DNA from: Pseudomonas marginalis
GTDB lineage: Bacteria; Pseudomonadota; Gammaproteobacteria; Pseudomonadales; Pseudomonadaceae
Reading direction: 5' to 3'
Assembly: GCF_024169655.1 (NCBI RefSeq)
Contig: NZ_JALJWV010000001.1
Span: forward strand, 315,001-379,000
Length of the DNA: 64,000 nucleotides
Made by a program: the position numbers and the translations under genes
The notes under the pieces: generated by a model
The model's database searches: none
Seen by the model: only the letters and a program-made list of their open reading frames with translations
Told to the model about the DNA's origin: nothing
Part shown: piece after piece, positions 8,853-17,277 of the stretch
How positions within the stretch are numbered: the first letter of the stretch is position 1
Layout of the letters: each line of letters begins with the position of its first letter

Positions 8853-11420
8853 TCAACCGCCTGCATTGCCTTTGCAGGCGCCCGCGTTCAGATGGCGCAG
8901 GCGGTTAGCGCCTTTAGCCGCCGATTTCGTACCCAGGTCGTAGTCCAGCTGGCATATGCCCCCGGCGTCCGTCCCCCACTTGACCGTCAACCGCCCCTGC
9001 GGGCGCGCCACACGCACAAATGCCTTACCGCCCTGCCCGACAATGCCGACGCTGGCACCCTGTTCATCGAAGACATCCGCACCGAAGGGCAAGGGGCTAC
9101 CCTCCTCGCGCAGAGCGGTGATCAACAAGGCCTGGCCGCTGACTGTCTCGAATTGCAGCTTCACCACCGACCCGGCGCGGGGCGCGACGTTTTGCGCGGC
9201 GGTCTTGAGCTCCACATCGACGGAAAGGTCCTTGGGGTCCAGCTCGACGACGTTGCGGCGGTACGGCGTGAGGTGGGGCACCACGGCATAACCGCGCTTG
9301 CCGACTTGTGCGCTGTGGTTGCCGTTGATCCGTGCGCCCTCGGCGTCGGGCGCCTGGACGATGCCGACGGTATCGCCCAACTCCGGCGCGAAGGTCACAC
9401 CGCCGGCATGCGCGACAATGCCGCCGGTCATGCCGAACGAGGCCGAGCGGTAGGCGCTGCTCTGGCCAACGCCGGCGGACAGCACACCGTGGGCGGTCTG
9501 GTATTTCATGTCGGCACTGGTGGCGTTGCCTCTGCCGTGCGTCTGGCTGGCGCCGAGGCCGTAGCTGAATTCGCTGCGCTCGCCCAGGCTGCCGCCGAGG
9601 GTCACGCGCTCACCGCTGCTTTGATCGCCGCGATAGGCCGTGGTGGTCAAGGTGGGCGAGCGTGGGCCGCTGCCCAGGGGCAGGCTGAGGGTCAAGTCCA
9701 CTTGCTTGTCGACGCGTTCACTCAGCAAGTCACGGCTGCGCTGGGCGCTGACGGTGTAGTGAATGCCCTTCCAGGCGCCGCTGTAACCGGCGGTGAAGGT
9801 CAGGTTGCCGCTTTTGCGGTTCCAGTAGTTTTGTGAGGAGCCGGTCAGGTACACCGTGCCGACGCCCAGGCTCTGGTTGAGGCTGATATCCATCCGGTCA
9901 CGCAGCCGCGACAGGCTGTCGACGCGCAGCCCGTCGATGGCGAGGTCACGCACGCGCGCCGCATCGGTCACGCTCAGGAAGCCTTCGGTGGAATACCGGT
10001 AGGCGCCGAGCGCAAAGTGGGTGCCGGTGTCCGCGAAGTTCTTGCTGTAGCGAACCTGCAGGCTTTGCCCATCCCGCGACCCGTGGCCTTTCACGCGCGC
10101 ATTGGACTGGGTCAGGTCCAAAGACAGCGCGCCCAGCGAGGTATTGAACGCCGCGCCCACCAGTTGCGAGTGGTAGTCGTCGGCCAGCACTGCGCCGGTG
10201 TAGGCGCTCAACAGGTTGCTGAGGCCATGCTGGTAGGTGGCCTGCAGCAGTCTGGGAGGGTGGCGCACGCCGATTTCATCCAGTTGGCCGATGCTCAACG
10301 CGTAGCGCTTATAGCCGGCACGCAGCAGGTTGGCGTTGGCGGCGAACGGCACGATGAACTCACGCCGGCGCCCGTCGGCTTCGGTGATCGTGACGTTCAG
10401 GTCGCCGCCATAGCCGGTTGGGAACAAGTCATTGAGCACGAACGGGCCGGGGGCCACCGAGACCTCGTCCAATAACACGCCGCGCTGGCGCACGCTGACC
10501 CGTGCGTTGGTCTCGGCCACGCCACGCACGACGGGCGCAAAGCCGGTCTGCGAGTCCGGCAGCATGCGGTCGTCACTGAACAGGCTTGCGCCGCGCAGGC
10601 GCACGCTGTCGAACAACTCGCCCGCGGTGTAGATCTCGCCCACCATCAACTGTGACTGCAACGGGCTGACATCGCGCTGCACGTAGGTGGCGTTGCTTTG
10701 ATAACCCGAGGCGCTGTCGGTTCGGCTGTAGCTGCCGTTGTGGCGCCAATGCCAGTCGCCCAGGTTAAGCCCGGTATTGAGGCCCAGATACTGGGAACTG
10801 AGCGCGCGGCCGTTGGTGCGGGTCGCAAAGGTATTGACGTTGTAGCGCACAAAGGCGGCATCGATGCCGCTGTCCCACTGGCGCGGGTCGACATAACCGC
10901 GTGCCTGGCGTGCCAGGTAGATCTGCGGGATCTGCAGGTCCAGGCGGTTTTCGCCGGCGTCGAAGGCGCTGCTGGCGCCCGGCAGGTAGGTGGTGATATC
11001 GGCGCAGTCGGCGAACGGAGCAGCGGCTGCGAGACCGGCTTGGGCGGATTGCCGGTCGACCGCGTCCAGGTCGATGCCGAACCTGAGCAGCGCCTCACGC
11101 GCCAGGCACAACTGCGCGCTGTGCTGGCCGTCGACCGCCACGAAGGACACGGTTTCGCGCCCGATCCACTGGCCGTTGAGGTGGACGTCGGTGCGGTAGC
11201 TGCCGGGCAGCACAACGTTGCCCTGGCTGAATTTTGAAATATCGACCTGTAGGCCGCCCGGGCCATTCGGAAAGAAGGCCGGGTTGAATGCGACATGCTC
11301 CACCGCGTGGGCATTCAAGGCATGGGCGCTGCATAGGAGTAACAGGCTTTGTGCCGTCAGCCGCAATCGATGGTGTGTCAGGCGCCCGTGGCTTGGCCTG
11401 GCGGGCATGTTCAAACGCAT
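8853..11420 (-). CDS. Outer-membrane fimbrial usher
   Basis: This is a FimD/PapC-type usher of ~855 residues after the ATG at 11420. The signal peptide ends ALNAHAVEHVAF and is followed by the N-terminal chaperone-binding domain (FNPAFFPNGPGG, DISKFSQGN, LPGSYRTDVHLNG). Then come a long beta-barrel/plug region, including the conserved APGPFVLNDLFPTGYGGDLNVTITEADG, and the C-terminal domains with TDAGGICQLDYDL. It translocates and orders pilin subunits. Further upstream in-frame starts are unlikely because they precede the signal peptide by ~25 polar residues. Confidence 0.95.
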   Translation of the reverse strand: MRLNMPARPSHGRLTHHRLRLTAQSLLLLCSAHALNAHAVEHVAFNPAFFPNGPGGLQVDISKFSQGNVVLPGSYRTDVHLNGQWIGRETVSFVAVDGQHSAQLCLAREALLRFGIDLDAVDRQSAQAGLAAAAPFADCADITTYLPGASSAFDAGENRLDLQIPQIYLARQARGYVDPRQWDSGIDAAFVRYNVNTFATRTNGRALSSQYLGLNTGLNLGDWHWRHNGSYSRTDSASGYQSNATYVQRDVSPLQSQLMVGEIYTAGELFDSVRLRGASLFSDDRMLPDSQTGFAPVVRGVAETNARVSVRQRGVLLDEVSVAPGPFVLNDLFPTGYGGDLNVTITEADGRRREFIVPFAANANLLRAGYKRYALSIGQLDEIGVRHPPRLLQATYQHGLSNLLSAYTGAVLADDYHSQLVGAAFNTSLGALSLDLTQSNARVKGHGSRDGQSLQVRYSKNFADTGTHFALGAYRYSTEGFLSVTDAARVRDLAIDGLRVDSLSRLRDRMDISLNQSLGVGTVYLTGSSQNYWNRKSGNLTFTAGYSGAWKGIHYTVSAQRSRDLLSERVDKQVDLTLSLPLGSGPRSPTLTTTAYRGDQSSGERVTLGGSLGERSEFSYGLGASQTHGRGNATSADMKYQTAHGVLSAGVGQSSAYRSASFGMTGGIVAHAGGVTFAPELGDTVGIVQAPDAEGARINGNHSAQVGKRGYAVVPHLTPYRRNVVELDPKDLSVDVELKTAAQNVAPRAGSVVKLQFETVSGQALLITALREEGSPLPFGADVFDEQGASVGIVGQGGKAFVRVARPQGRLTVKWGTDAGGICQLDYDLGTKSAAKGANRLRHLNAGACKGNAGG

Positions 11421-11567
11421 GGTGACCGTTCCCAGAAAATAGGTGCTGTCCGAATTCGGGCATGGGGAAGCCCTGCCCCGAAAAAAGGGCATCAACCGAA
11501 CGTGTGGAATGACGTGAGTGAGGTGGCCAGCCTGCCTGCGCAGGGGCTGGCGAACGTATTTAGGCTG

Positions 11568-12347
11568 TCATGGCGAGACCTTGGTGCTGTGCGAGACCTT
11601 GGCCCCGAAATCGTCGAGGGTGTGGAACTCTACGGTGGCCGCAGCACCTGGCGGCGTTTTCAGGGTGGGTAGCGCGAAGCGCTGGCGAGCGCCGGGTGTC
11701 ACCATGTTTTCGGCGCCTGATGTGGCGGCCTGGCGGGCATGACGCCGCCCCGACTCCAGCAGGTCGATCTGTTCGAAGGTCACGTGATATGGGCTCGGGT
11801 TGTAGACCTCCAGCGCCTGGCCTTGCGCGTTCGAAACGCGGCGCCATTGCAGTTTTCCGGGCGCGGACTCGACCGCGTAAGGCAGGTTCTGCGGACGGAA
11901 AAACAGCTTGATCCGCGAGCGGAAGGCGAGCTGCAACTGATTGCCCTGTTGGGTGCCAGGCGTTTGCGCGGGCACTTCCAGCACGTTGAACCAGAACAGG
12001 CTTTCCTCGGCCGACGGCAAGCTGTCGCCGGTATAGGCCAGGCGCACCACCTGTTGTTTGCCCGGCTCCATGCGAAAGATCGGTGGCGTGGCGACAAAGG
12101 GCGCTGCGGCGAGGTCCGGCGTCGAGCGTTCGTCGCCGGTGTCCAGCCATGCCTGGATCAGCACCGGCGCCTGGTTCTTGCTTTCGAGCCGGACCGTCAC
12201 CTCCTTGGCCTGCTGCGGGTAGACGATGCGCGTGCTGTTGATCACCACGCTGGCCTGCACGACGGCGGCGCCGAACAACGCCCACGTCAACAGCAGGCAC
12301 TTGGCTGGCCGGTGTGAAAGGGAAGTGGTGTTCATAGCGTCAGTCAC
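11568..12347 (-). CDS. Periplasmic fimbrial chaperone (second of two)
   Basis: This PapD/FimC-type chaperone is ~259 residues from a GTG at 12347 that overlaps the previous stop (GTGA). An ATG at 12335 is equally possible. After a signal peptide (cleavage near VQAS) there are two immunoglobulin-like domains. The subunit-anchoring Arg in VINSTRIVYP (R40) and Lys in RSRIKLFFRP (K147) are both present, so donor-strand complementation should work. It is followed by the usher gene after 147 bases. Confidence 0.93.
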   Translation of the reverse strand: MTDAMNTTSLSHRPAKCLLLTWALFGAAVVQASVVINSTRIVYPQQAKEVTVRLESKNQAPVLIQAWLDTGDERSTPDLAAAPFVATPPIFRMEPGKQQVVRLAYTGDSLPSAEESLFWFNVLEVPAQTPGTQQGNQLQLAFRSRIKLFFRPQNLPYAVESAPGKLQWRRVSNAQGQALEVYNPSPYHVTFEQIDLLESGRRHARQAATSGAENMVTPGARQRFALPTLKTPPGAAATVEFHTLDDFGAKVSHSTKVSP

Positions 12348-13123
12348 TGGGTGGCGGCGGGGGTAAGGCCAGCCGTATGGCGCACGCGGGCGCCGAAGTC
12401 GCTGACCGTCGTGAACTCAACCTGGGGCGCGCCACTGGGGCGTTCGCGCAGCAGCGGCAGCACAAAGCGTTTCACATCACCGGCCGGCATCAGCAGGCTG
12501 TCGTTGGCGGCCTTGTTCGGCGCTTTGCTGAAGCGTTTGCCGTCGCTCAGCAAATCAATCGAGGTGAGGGAAATATGGTAAGGCGTCGGATTGGTTGCCT
12601 GTAGGGCAAAACCCTGGTCGTGGCGCACCAGTTGCCATTGCAGTTTTGCCGGGGCGCTGCTGACCGGGTAGGGCAGTGCCTGCGGTCGCAGGAATACCCG
12701 CAAGCGGGTACGGAACGCGAGTTCGATCTGGTTATTCTGCGCGGCATCGGCGGCCAGCGGCGGGACTTCGAGCACGTTCAGCCAGTACAGGCGTTCACGG
12801 TCGCCGGGGGCTGATTCGCCGGCATAGCGCAGGCGCACCGCCTGTTGCTGATGGGGCTCGATGCGGAAGATCGGCGGCGACAGGCTGAACGGCGTTTGCG
12901 CCGTCGCGGGTGTCGAGCGCACGTCGCCGGCATCCAGCCAGGTCTGCACCAGCGCCGGGCGGTCGCCCTTGTTCTCCAGGCGTACAACTACCTCTTGCCG
13001 GTCGGCTGGGTAGATCACGCGTGTGCCATAGATAATCACGCCCGCGTGGGCGCTGGATGCTTGCAGCAAGAACCCTCCGACAGCACAGCAGGCAAGGGCA
13101 AGGCGGGCGATTGTTTTCATCAT
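12344..13123 (-). CDS. Periplasmic fimbrial chaperone (first of two)
   Basis: A 259-residue PapD-like chaperone, with signal peptide ending SSAHA and then GVIIYGTRVIYPADRQEVVVRL, whose R35 matches the conserved anchoring Arg. The second anchoring residue, normally Lys before the LFYRP-type motif, is Arg here (R142 in RLRVFLRP). The two chaperones of this operon are clear paralogues, which suggests they serve different subunits, for example major pilin versus tip proteins. The upstream start MM gives a choice of two adjacent ATGs. Confidence 0.93.
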   Translation of the reverse strand: MMKTIARLALACCAVGGFLLQASSAHAGVIIYGTRVIYPADRQEVVVRLENKGDRPALVQTWLDAGDVRSTPATAQTPFSLSPPIFRIEPHQQQAVRLRYAGESAPGDRERLYWLNVLEVPPLAADAAQNNQIELAFRTRLRVFLRPQALPYPVSSAPAKLQWQLVRHDQGFALQATNPTPYHISLTSIDLLSDGKRFSKAPNKAANDSLLMPAGDVKRFVLPLLRERPSGAPQVEFTTVSDFGARVRHTAGLTPAATQ

Positions 13124-13140
13124 CTGAATGCTCTTTGAAT

Positions 13141-13197
13141 CAGCGGGCAGGCCCTGCGCGATGGCACTGGTCCAGGGTGCGCAAGGCCAGCCCGCTG
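13141..13197 (-). promoter_or_regulatory. Intercistronic stem-loop between major pilin and chaperone genes
   Basis: Outer stem CAGCGGGC (13141-13148) pairs with GCCCGCTG (13190-13197). After an A/A mismatch GGCC pairs with GGCC (150-153 / 185-188), and after a further mismatch TGCGC pairs with GCGCA (155-159 / 179-183). It has no T-run. It lies right after the major pilin stop codon, where such hairpins in other fimbrial operons stabilise pilin mRNA or weaken read-through so pilin exceeds assembly proteins. Confidence 0.7.
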
Positions 13198-13202
13198 GCC
13201 CC

Positions 13203-13784
13203 TTAATCGGCGTACTCGATCATAAAACCGACCCGGGTTCGCACCGTTCCTTCGGTGGCGGCGCCGCTGGCGTACATTTGCGCGGCCAGCGGGATGACGG
13301 CCTGGTTGTCGGCGATCACCACGCCCGCCGATTTCTCGGTGTAGACGTTAATGGGAGAACCATCGCGGTTCGTCACTTCGATCTGTACGTTCTTGGCGTT
13401 GGTGGTGTCGGCCGGGTCGTTGTAGCCGTCGATGTTCAAGCGCCCGGTCGCCACGTCGATGGCCGGGCTGGTTGGGTCGAAGGCCACCATCGCAGTGCGG
13501 CCGTTGGCGCAACTGCCTTCGCCCGGTCCACCGATGCGAATGGTGAAACCGGTCAGGTTGGCGCGATCACCCGGGTTCGCCAGGCGCGCAGCGGCGACGC
13601 CTCCCAGGTTGACGTCCTTGACCACGGCGCCCGTACCCGGCGCCGAGCCTTCGACGGTGCAGGTCACGTCGTTGACCAACCCACTGAAATTGAGGGTGCC
13701 ATCCGTTGCCGCGAGCGCGGGTTGCGATGCGGCGGCGGCCACGACAAGCATGGCCGCAACGGTGGATAGAGCGTTGTTGTTCAT
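13203..13784 (-). CDS. Major fimbrial pilin
   Basis: The 193-residue pilin is the first gene of the chaperone-usher operon. The signal peptide ends ASQPALA, then comes TDGTLNFSGLVNDVTCTVEG (donor strand and first Cys); the second Cys is in GEGSCANGRT. The C-terminus is MIEYAD, with the Tyr near the end that chaperones recognise. Being first, followed by a hairpin, and a single pilin domain argue for the shaft subunit. An in-frame ATG 15 bases upstream is possible but the chosen one gives the cleaner signal peptide. Confidence 0.88.
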   Translation of the reverse strand: MNNNALSTVAAMLVVAAAASQPALAATDGTLNFSGLVNDVTCTVEGSAPGTGAVVKDVNLGGVAAARLANPGDRANLTGFTIRIGGPGEGSCANGRTAMVAFDPTSPAIDVATGRLNIDGYNDPADTTNAKNVQIEVTNRDGSPINVYTEKSAGVVIADNQAVIPLAAQMYASGAATEGTVRTRVGFMIEYAD

Positions 13785-13817
13785 AGTGTTCCCGATCATA
13801 GATTAGCGGTAGGCCCC

Positions 13818-13848
13818 GCCACTTCCTCAAACGCAGAACGGAAGTGGC
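13818..13848 (-). promoter_or_regulatory. Hairpin in the leader of the fimbrial operon
   Basis: Perfect 9-base inverted repeat GCCACTTCC (13818-13826) / GGAAGTGGC (13840-13848) with a 13-base loop, starting 34 bases upstream of the major pilin ATG. In the transcript this is a 5' UTR hairpin; on DNA it could be an operator. Confidence 0.55.
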
Positions 13849-13928
13849 TCTTTAAAGTGGCTGGGACGGTGTAATTGTTCGTTGAAACCTGTGGTTTTCC
13901 TATAGAGAAGTAACTAAATTTGTCTCGT

Positions 13929-13948
13929 GATTGTTCGAAAAAACAATC
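13929..13948. promoter_or_regulatory. Inverted repeat, candidate operator
   Basis: Perfect 7-base arms GATTGTT (13929-13935) and AACAATC (13942-13948) around a 6-base spacer, inside the AT-rich control region. A plausible regulator site, possibly for the response regulator encoded to the right. Function is inferred only. Confidence 0.45.
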
Positions 13949-14022
13949 GGCGCTTATTCGGGTTTTTTCTAAATAACGGTGTCGCAATTTTTCTGTAAGA
14001 AGTAACTGTCAGAGACTACTTA

Positions 14023-14035
14023 AAGAACAGTTCTT
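14023..14035. promoter_or_regulatory. Short palindrome upstream of the response-regulator gene
   Basis: AAGAAC (14023-14028) and GTTCTT (14030-14035) around a single A. Lies about 100 bases upstream of the regulator start codon, so it could be an autoregulatory site. Short enough to be chance. Confidence 0.3.
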
Positions 14036-14138
14036 AGTGTGTTTATGTATTGCTCAGTGGTGTGGGCTGGGATATACCGAGCTTGTAATGGCGAGAGTCT
14101 GTTTGTCATGAGCTGAATCCACTTATGCAGGTTTCGTG

Positions 14139-14834
14139 ATGACTACTTCACTTTCCGACACCTATGCGGTCATGTTGCTCGATGACCATGAGATGGTTCG
14201 ACAGGGGATCGAATTGGGGCTGGGCAAAGAGGCCGACCTCAAGGTGATTGGCTCCTTCGGGACCAGCAGGGAGTTGTTGGCAGCGCTCGCTCAGCGGGTG
14301 GCGGATATCGTGGTGATGGACTTTATCCTGGGGCCCTCGGACATGGACGGCCTCAGCCTGATCCAGGCGCTGAACCGACGTTTCAGCCAGTGCAGGGCGA
14401 TCGTTGTTTCGTCGCACTACACACCCGCAACGGTTTCACTGGCCTTGAAAGCCGGAAGTTGGGGCGTGTTGGGCAAAACTCAGAATCTGATTGAGTTGAT
14501 CACGGCGATTCGCACGGTCGCCCAGGGCCGGATTTACTTGCAGCCTTGTATGTTGCCGACCCTGCGGGGTATACCGCCGATTCGTGATATTGCAACCACC
14601 GGATCGAAAATAGAGTTATCGATTCCGCAGCGCTTGCACGCTTGCCTCACGCCCAAGGAACAGGAAGTACTGCGTTGTTTTCTGGATGGCATGTCGGTCA
14701 ATTCGATTGCGACAAAGTTCTCGCGCAGTGCGAGTACGATCAGCACGCAAAAACAATCGGCGTATCGAAAGTTGGGGATCAGGAATGATTGTGAACTGTT
14801 CAAGTTCTCGCAACAGTTCGGTGAGCCTCAATGA
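14139..14834 (+). CDS. Orphan LuxR-family response regulator (RcsB/FimZ-like)
   Basis: The 231-residue two-domain regulator has a receiver domain (residues ~10-125) with acidic pocket D15/D16, phospho-acceptor D61 (VVMDFILG), S91/S92 and K113. A LuxR-type helix-turn-helix follows near the C-terminus (LTPKEQEVLRCFLDGMSVNSI). No histidine kinase gene is adjacent. Its divergent position beside the fimbrial operon suggests it controls fimbriae, as FimZ does in Salmonella. ATG 14139 is preferred over an in-frame GTG just before it. Codon use is more AT-rich than neighbours (several ATA, TTA, AGG), hinting at transfer. Confidence 0.85.
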   Translation: MTTSLSDTYAVMLLDDHEMVRQGIELGLGKEADLKVIGSFGTSRELLAALAQRVADIVVMDFILGPSDMDGLSLIQALNRRFSQCRAIVVSSHYTPATVSLALKAGSWGVLGKTQNLIELITAIRTVAQGRIYLQPCMLPTLRGIPPIRDIATTGSKIELSIPQRLHACLTPKEQEVLRCFLDGMSVNSIATKFSRSASTISTQKQSAYRKLGIRNDCELFKFSQQFGEPQ

Positions 14835-14857
14835 CGCAGTGCCTGTAAGGCGGACAG

Positions 14858-15478
14858 TTAAACCGGATCGTCCATATAGCGCAGCGCCAAGCGCTCCGTC
14901 GCTTCCCGCGCCGCCGGCAACAGGTGCGGCGCGACCAGCATCATGATCTGGTACACCACCACCTGCACTTCGCCTTCGCGGTCGAGAATGCGCTGGTAGT
15001 CCAGGGAAAACAGCAGGGTCAGGGTGATCTGCTCCACCAGTTGGCCCAGTGCCTGGGTGCTGCTGACCAACTGCCCCGCCGCCTGCAACCGTGCGAGTAA
15101 TGAAGCCAGGGTGCGCTTGAGCGCCGTGAGCAGGTGGCGAATGCCCCTGGCCAGCTTCGGCAGGCGCCCCGCCAGGTTCGACAGGTCCTGGAACAGAAAC
15201 CGGTAATGGGCCATGCGCTCGACGATCAGGTGCAGGAACAGCCAGTAGTCCTGGGCCTCCAGTTGCGCGCCCGGCGGTGGGTCGAGCAGGGGCGCCAGCT
15301 CACTCTGGAACCGCTCGAACAGCCCGAGCACCAGCGGCTCCTTGCCATGGAAGTGGTAGTAGAGGTTGCCGGGGCTGATCCCCATTTCATTGGCCACCTC
15401 CATGGTCGACACGTTCGGTTCGCCCTTGTGGTTGAACAACAGCAGGGCACATTCAAGGATACGGTCGCGGGTTTTCAT
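14858..15478 (-). CDS. phaD: PhaD, TetR-family regulator of the PHA cluster
   Basis: The 206-residue TetR-type protein has an N-terminal helix-turn-helix (ILECALLLFNHKGEPNVSTMEVANEMG then PGNLYYHFHGKEPLV) and an all-helical ligand-binding domain. In P. putida, PhaD activates phaC1 and phaI promoters, probably sensing a fatty-acid intermediate. Last gene of phaC1ZC2D, 28 bases after phaC2. Here the usual neighbour phaF is displaced by the fimbrial block. The convergent response-regulator gene ends 23 bases away with no clear terminator between. Confidence 0.93.
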   Translation of the reverse strand: MKTRDRILECALLLFNHKGEPNVSTMEVANEMGISPGNLYYHFHGKEPLVLGLFERFQSELAPLLDPPPGAQLEAQDYWLFLHLIVERMAHYRFLFQDLSNLAGRLPKLARGIRHLLTALKRTLASLLARLQAAGQLVSSTQALGQLVEQITLTLLFSLDYQRILDREGEVQVVVYQIMMLVAPHLLPAAREATERLALRYMDDPV

Positions 15479-15506
15479 CCGGTCTTCTTAAATAGGATCG
15501 TTGAGC

Positions 15507-17189
15507 TCAGCGGACCCGCACGTAAGTGCCTGGCGCTGCTTCCATCGGTGGGTAATTCTGGTTGCCCAGGGCGGTGAGGGTTTCGCGTTGTACGCCCGAG
15601 CGCTGTTGAATCCACGCCAGCCACTGTGGCCACCAACTGCCTTCGACGTGGCTGGCGTCGTAGTACCAGGCGCGTGGGTCGCTGCTCAGTTTGAGGTTTT
15701 CGACGTAGTTGGCCTTGGGGTTGCCCGGCGGGTTGAGGATGCTCTGGATATGCCCGCTGTTGGACAACACGAAGCGCCGCTCACCGCCCAGCAACTGCGT
15801 GGAGCGGTACACCGCGTCCCATGGCGTGATGTGATCGTTGATCCCGGCCACGCTGAAGCTGTCCACCGTGACCTTTTGCAGGTCGATGGGCGTGCCGCAC
15901 ACCTCCAGGCCACCGGGATGGCTCAGCGGGTTGTGCTTGAAGAAGTCCAGCAGGTCGCCGTGCAGGGCGGCGGGCAGGCGCGTGTTGTCGTTGTTCCAGT
16001 ACAGGATGTCGAAGGCCGGCGGTTCCTTGCCCAGCAGGTAGTTGTTGATCCAGTAGTTCCAGATCAGGTCGTTGGGGCGCATCCAGGCAAACACCTTGGC
16101 CATGTCGCGACCATCCAACACACCCTGCTGGTAGGAGCGGCGCTTGGCGGCTTCCAGGGTTTGCTCGTCGACGAACAGGGTGGCGGGGCTGTCGATCTGG
16201 CTGTCGAGCAGGCTCACCAGATAGCTGGCGCTGGAGACGCGGCGCAGTTGGCGCTTGGCTTGCAGGTGGCCTTGCAGGGCGGCGATGGTCAGGCCGCCGG
16301 CACAGGCGCCCATCAGGTTGACCTCGCGCGCGCCGGTGATTGCGCGGCAGACGTTGAGTGCCTCCTCCAGCGCGGCCACATAGGTGGACAGGCCCCATTC
16401 GCGGTGGCGCACATCCGGGTTGCGCCAGCTGACCATGAAGGTCTGCAGGCCGTTTTTCAGGGCGTATTGCACGAAACTGTTGGCCGGGCTCAGGTCGAAG
16501 ATGTAGTACTTGTTGATTTGCGGCGGCACGATCAGCAGCGGTTTGGCGTACTGTTTTTCGCTCATGGGCTTGTACTGGATCAGCTCCAGCAGCTCATTGC
16601 GAAACACCACCGAGCCTGGGGTGGTGGCGACGGTCTTGCCCACTTCAAAGGCGTGCTTGCTGACCTGGCGCGGCAGGCCGTTGTTGTGCAGCAAGTCTTC
16701 GAACAGGTTGCTCACGCCGCGCACCACGCTGTTGCCGCCGGAGTTGAGCAACTCCTTGACGGCCAGCGGGTTGAGCAGGGTGTTGGAGGGCGATACCGCA
16801 TCGTTGATCAGGGTGAACGCGAAGTGCGCACGGGCGCGGTCATCGGCGTTCAGGGTGCTGTCATCGATCCAGTGGCGGGTCTGTTTCTGCCAGCTCAAAT
16901 ACGCCTGCAGGCTACGCCGATACAGCGGGTTGAGGGCCCAGGTCGGGTCGATGAAGCGGCTGTCGTGAGGGTTGGGTTCATGCACCGTTTCGCCGAGCAG
17001 CACACGCCCCAGTTGGCCGCCGAGGGCCAGGGCATGACGGGCGGTATGCACCGGGTTGCGCAAACTGTGGGCTGCGACGCTACGCAGGGTCGACAGCAAG
17101 TCCCGGCCGCGCAGGCCGGTGATCGCATTTTGCGCGTTGATGAACACGGCAGGGGTGGGCGCCGGGTTCGTCACGGGTCTTTCTCGCAT
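15507..17189 (-). CDS. phaC2: Class II PHA synthase PhaC2
   Basis: This 560-residue synthase polymerises (R)-3-hydroxyacyl-CoAs of medium chain length on the granule. The lipase-like box GACAGG holds the nucleophile C296. The catalytic Asp lies in GINDHITPWDAVY and the His in SNSGHIQSILNPPGNPK. ATG 17189 (MRERPVTNPAPTP) gives the family length. It is a paralogue of PhaC1 with nearly colinear sequence but a differing N-terminus. Gap to phaZ is 88 bases. Confidence 0.97.
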   Translation of the reverse strand: MRERPVTNPAPTPAVFINAQNAITGLRGRDLLSTLRSVAAHSLRNPVHTARHALALGGQLGRVLLGETVHEPNPHDSRFIDPTWALNPLYRRSLQAYLSWQKQTRHWIDDSTLNADDRARAHFAFTLINDAVSPSNTLLNPLAVKELLNSGGNSVVRGVSNLFEDLLHNNGLPRQVSKHAFEVGKTVATTPGSVVFRNELLELIQYKPMSEKQYAKPLLIVPPQINKYYIFDLSPANSFVQYALKNGLQTFMVSWRNPDVRHREWGLSTYVAALEEALNVCRAITGAREVNLMGACAGGLTIAALQGHLQAKRQLRRVSSASYLVSLLDSQIDSPATLFVDEQTLEAAKRRSYQQGVLDGRDMAKVFAWMRPNDLIWNYWINNYLLGKEPPAFDILYWNNDNTRLPAALHGDLLDFFKHNPLSHPGGLEVCGTPIDLQKVTVDSFSVAGINDHITPWDAVYRSTQLLGGERRFVLSNSGHIQSILNPPGNPKANYVENLKLSSDPRAWYYDASHVEGSWWPQWLAWIQQRSGVQRETLTALGNQNYPPMEAAPGTYVRVR

Positions 17190-17277
17190 GAGCCAACACT
17201 CCTTCGTCAAGTCATCAACAGGCATGCCAATTCAGAACCATAGTCGGTTCTCGGCAAGTTGCGCGGCGGTGTGGTCC

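Larger units (their letters stand above)
13785..14138. promoter_or_regulatory. AT-rich divergent control region between fimbrial operon and response-regulator gene
   Basis: About 350 bases without a credible gene, visibly more AT-rich than the surroundings. It should hold the promoters of the leftward fimbrial operon and the rightward regulator gene. Three inverted repeats are listed separately. I could not pick a convincing -35/-10 pair on either strand. Confidence 0.6.

Noticed and set aside
13796-13987. 63-codon minus-strand open frame in the fimbrial control region
   Set aside because: AT-rich, no ribosome site, no recognisable protein pattern, and it covers the inverted repeats expected to be regulatory.
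13938-14761. Shared 14-mer AAAAACAATCGGCG in the control region and in the regulator gene (near 14745)
   Set aside because: Several matches of this length are expected by chance in 64 kb, and flanking bases diverge at once.
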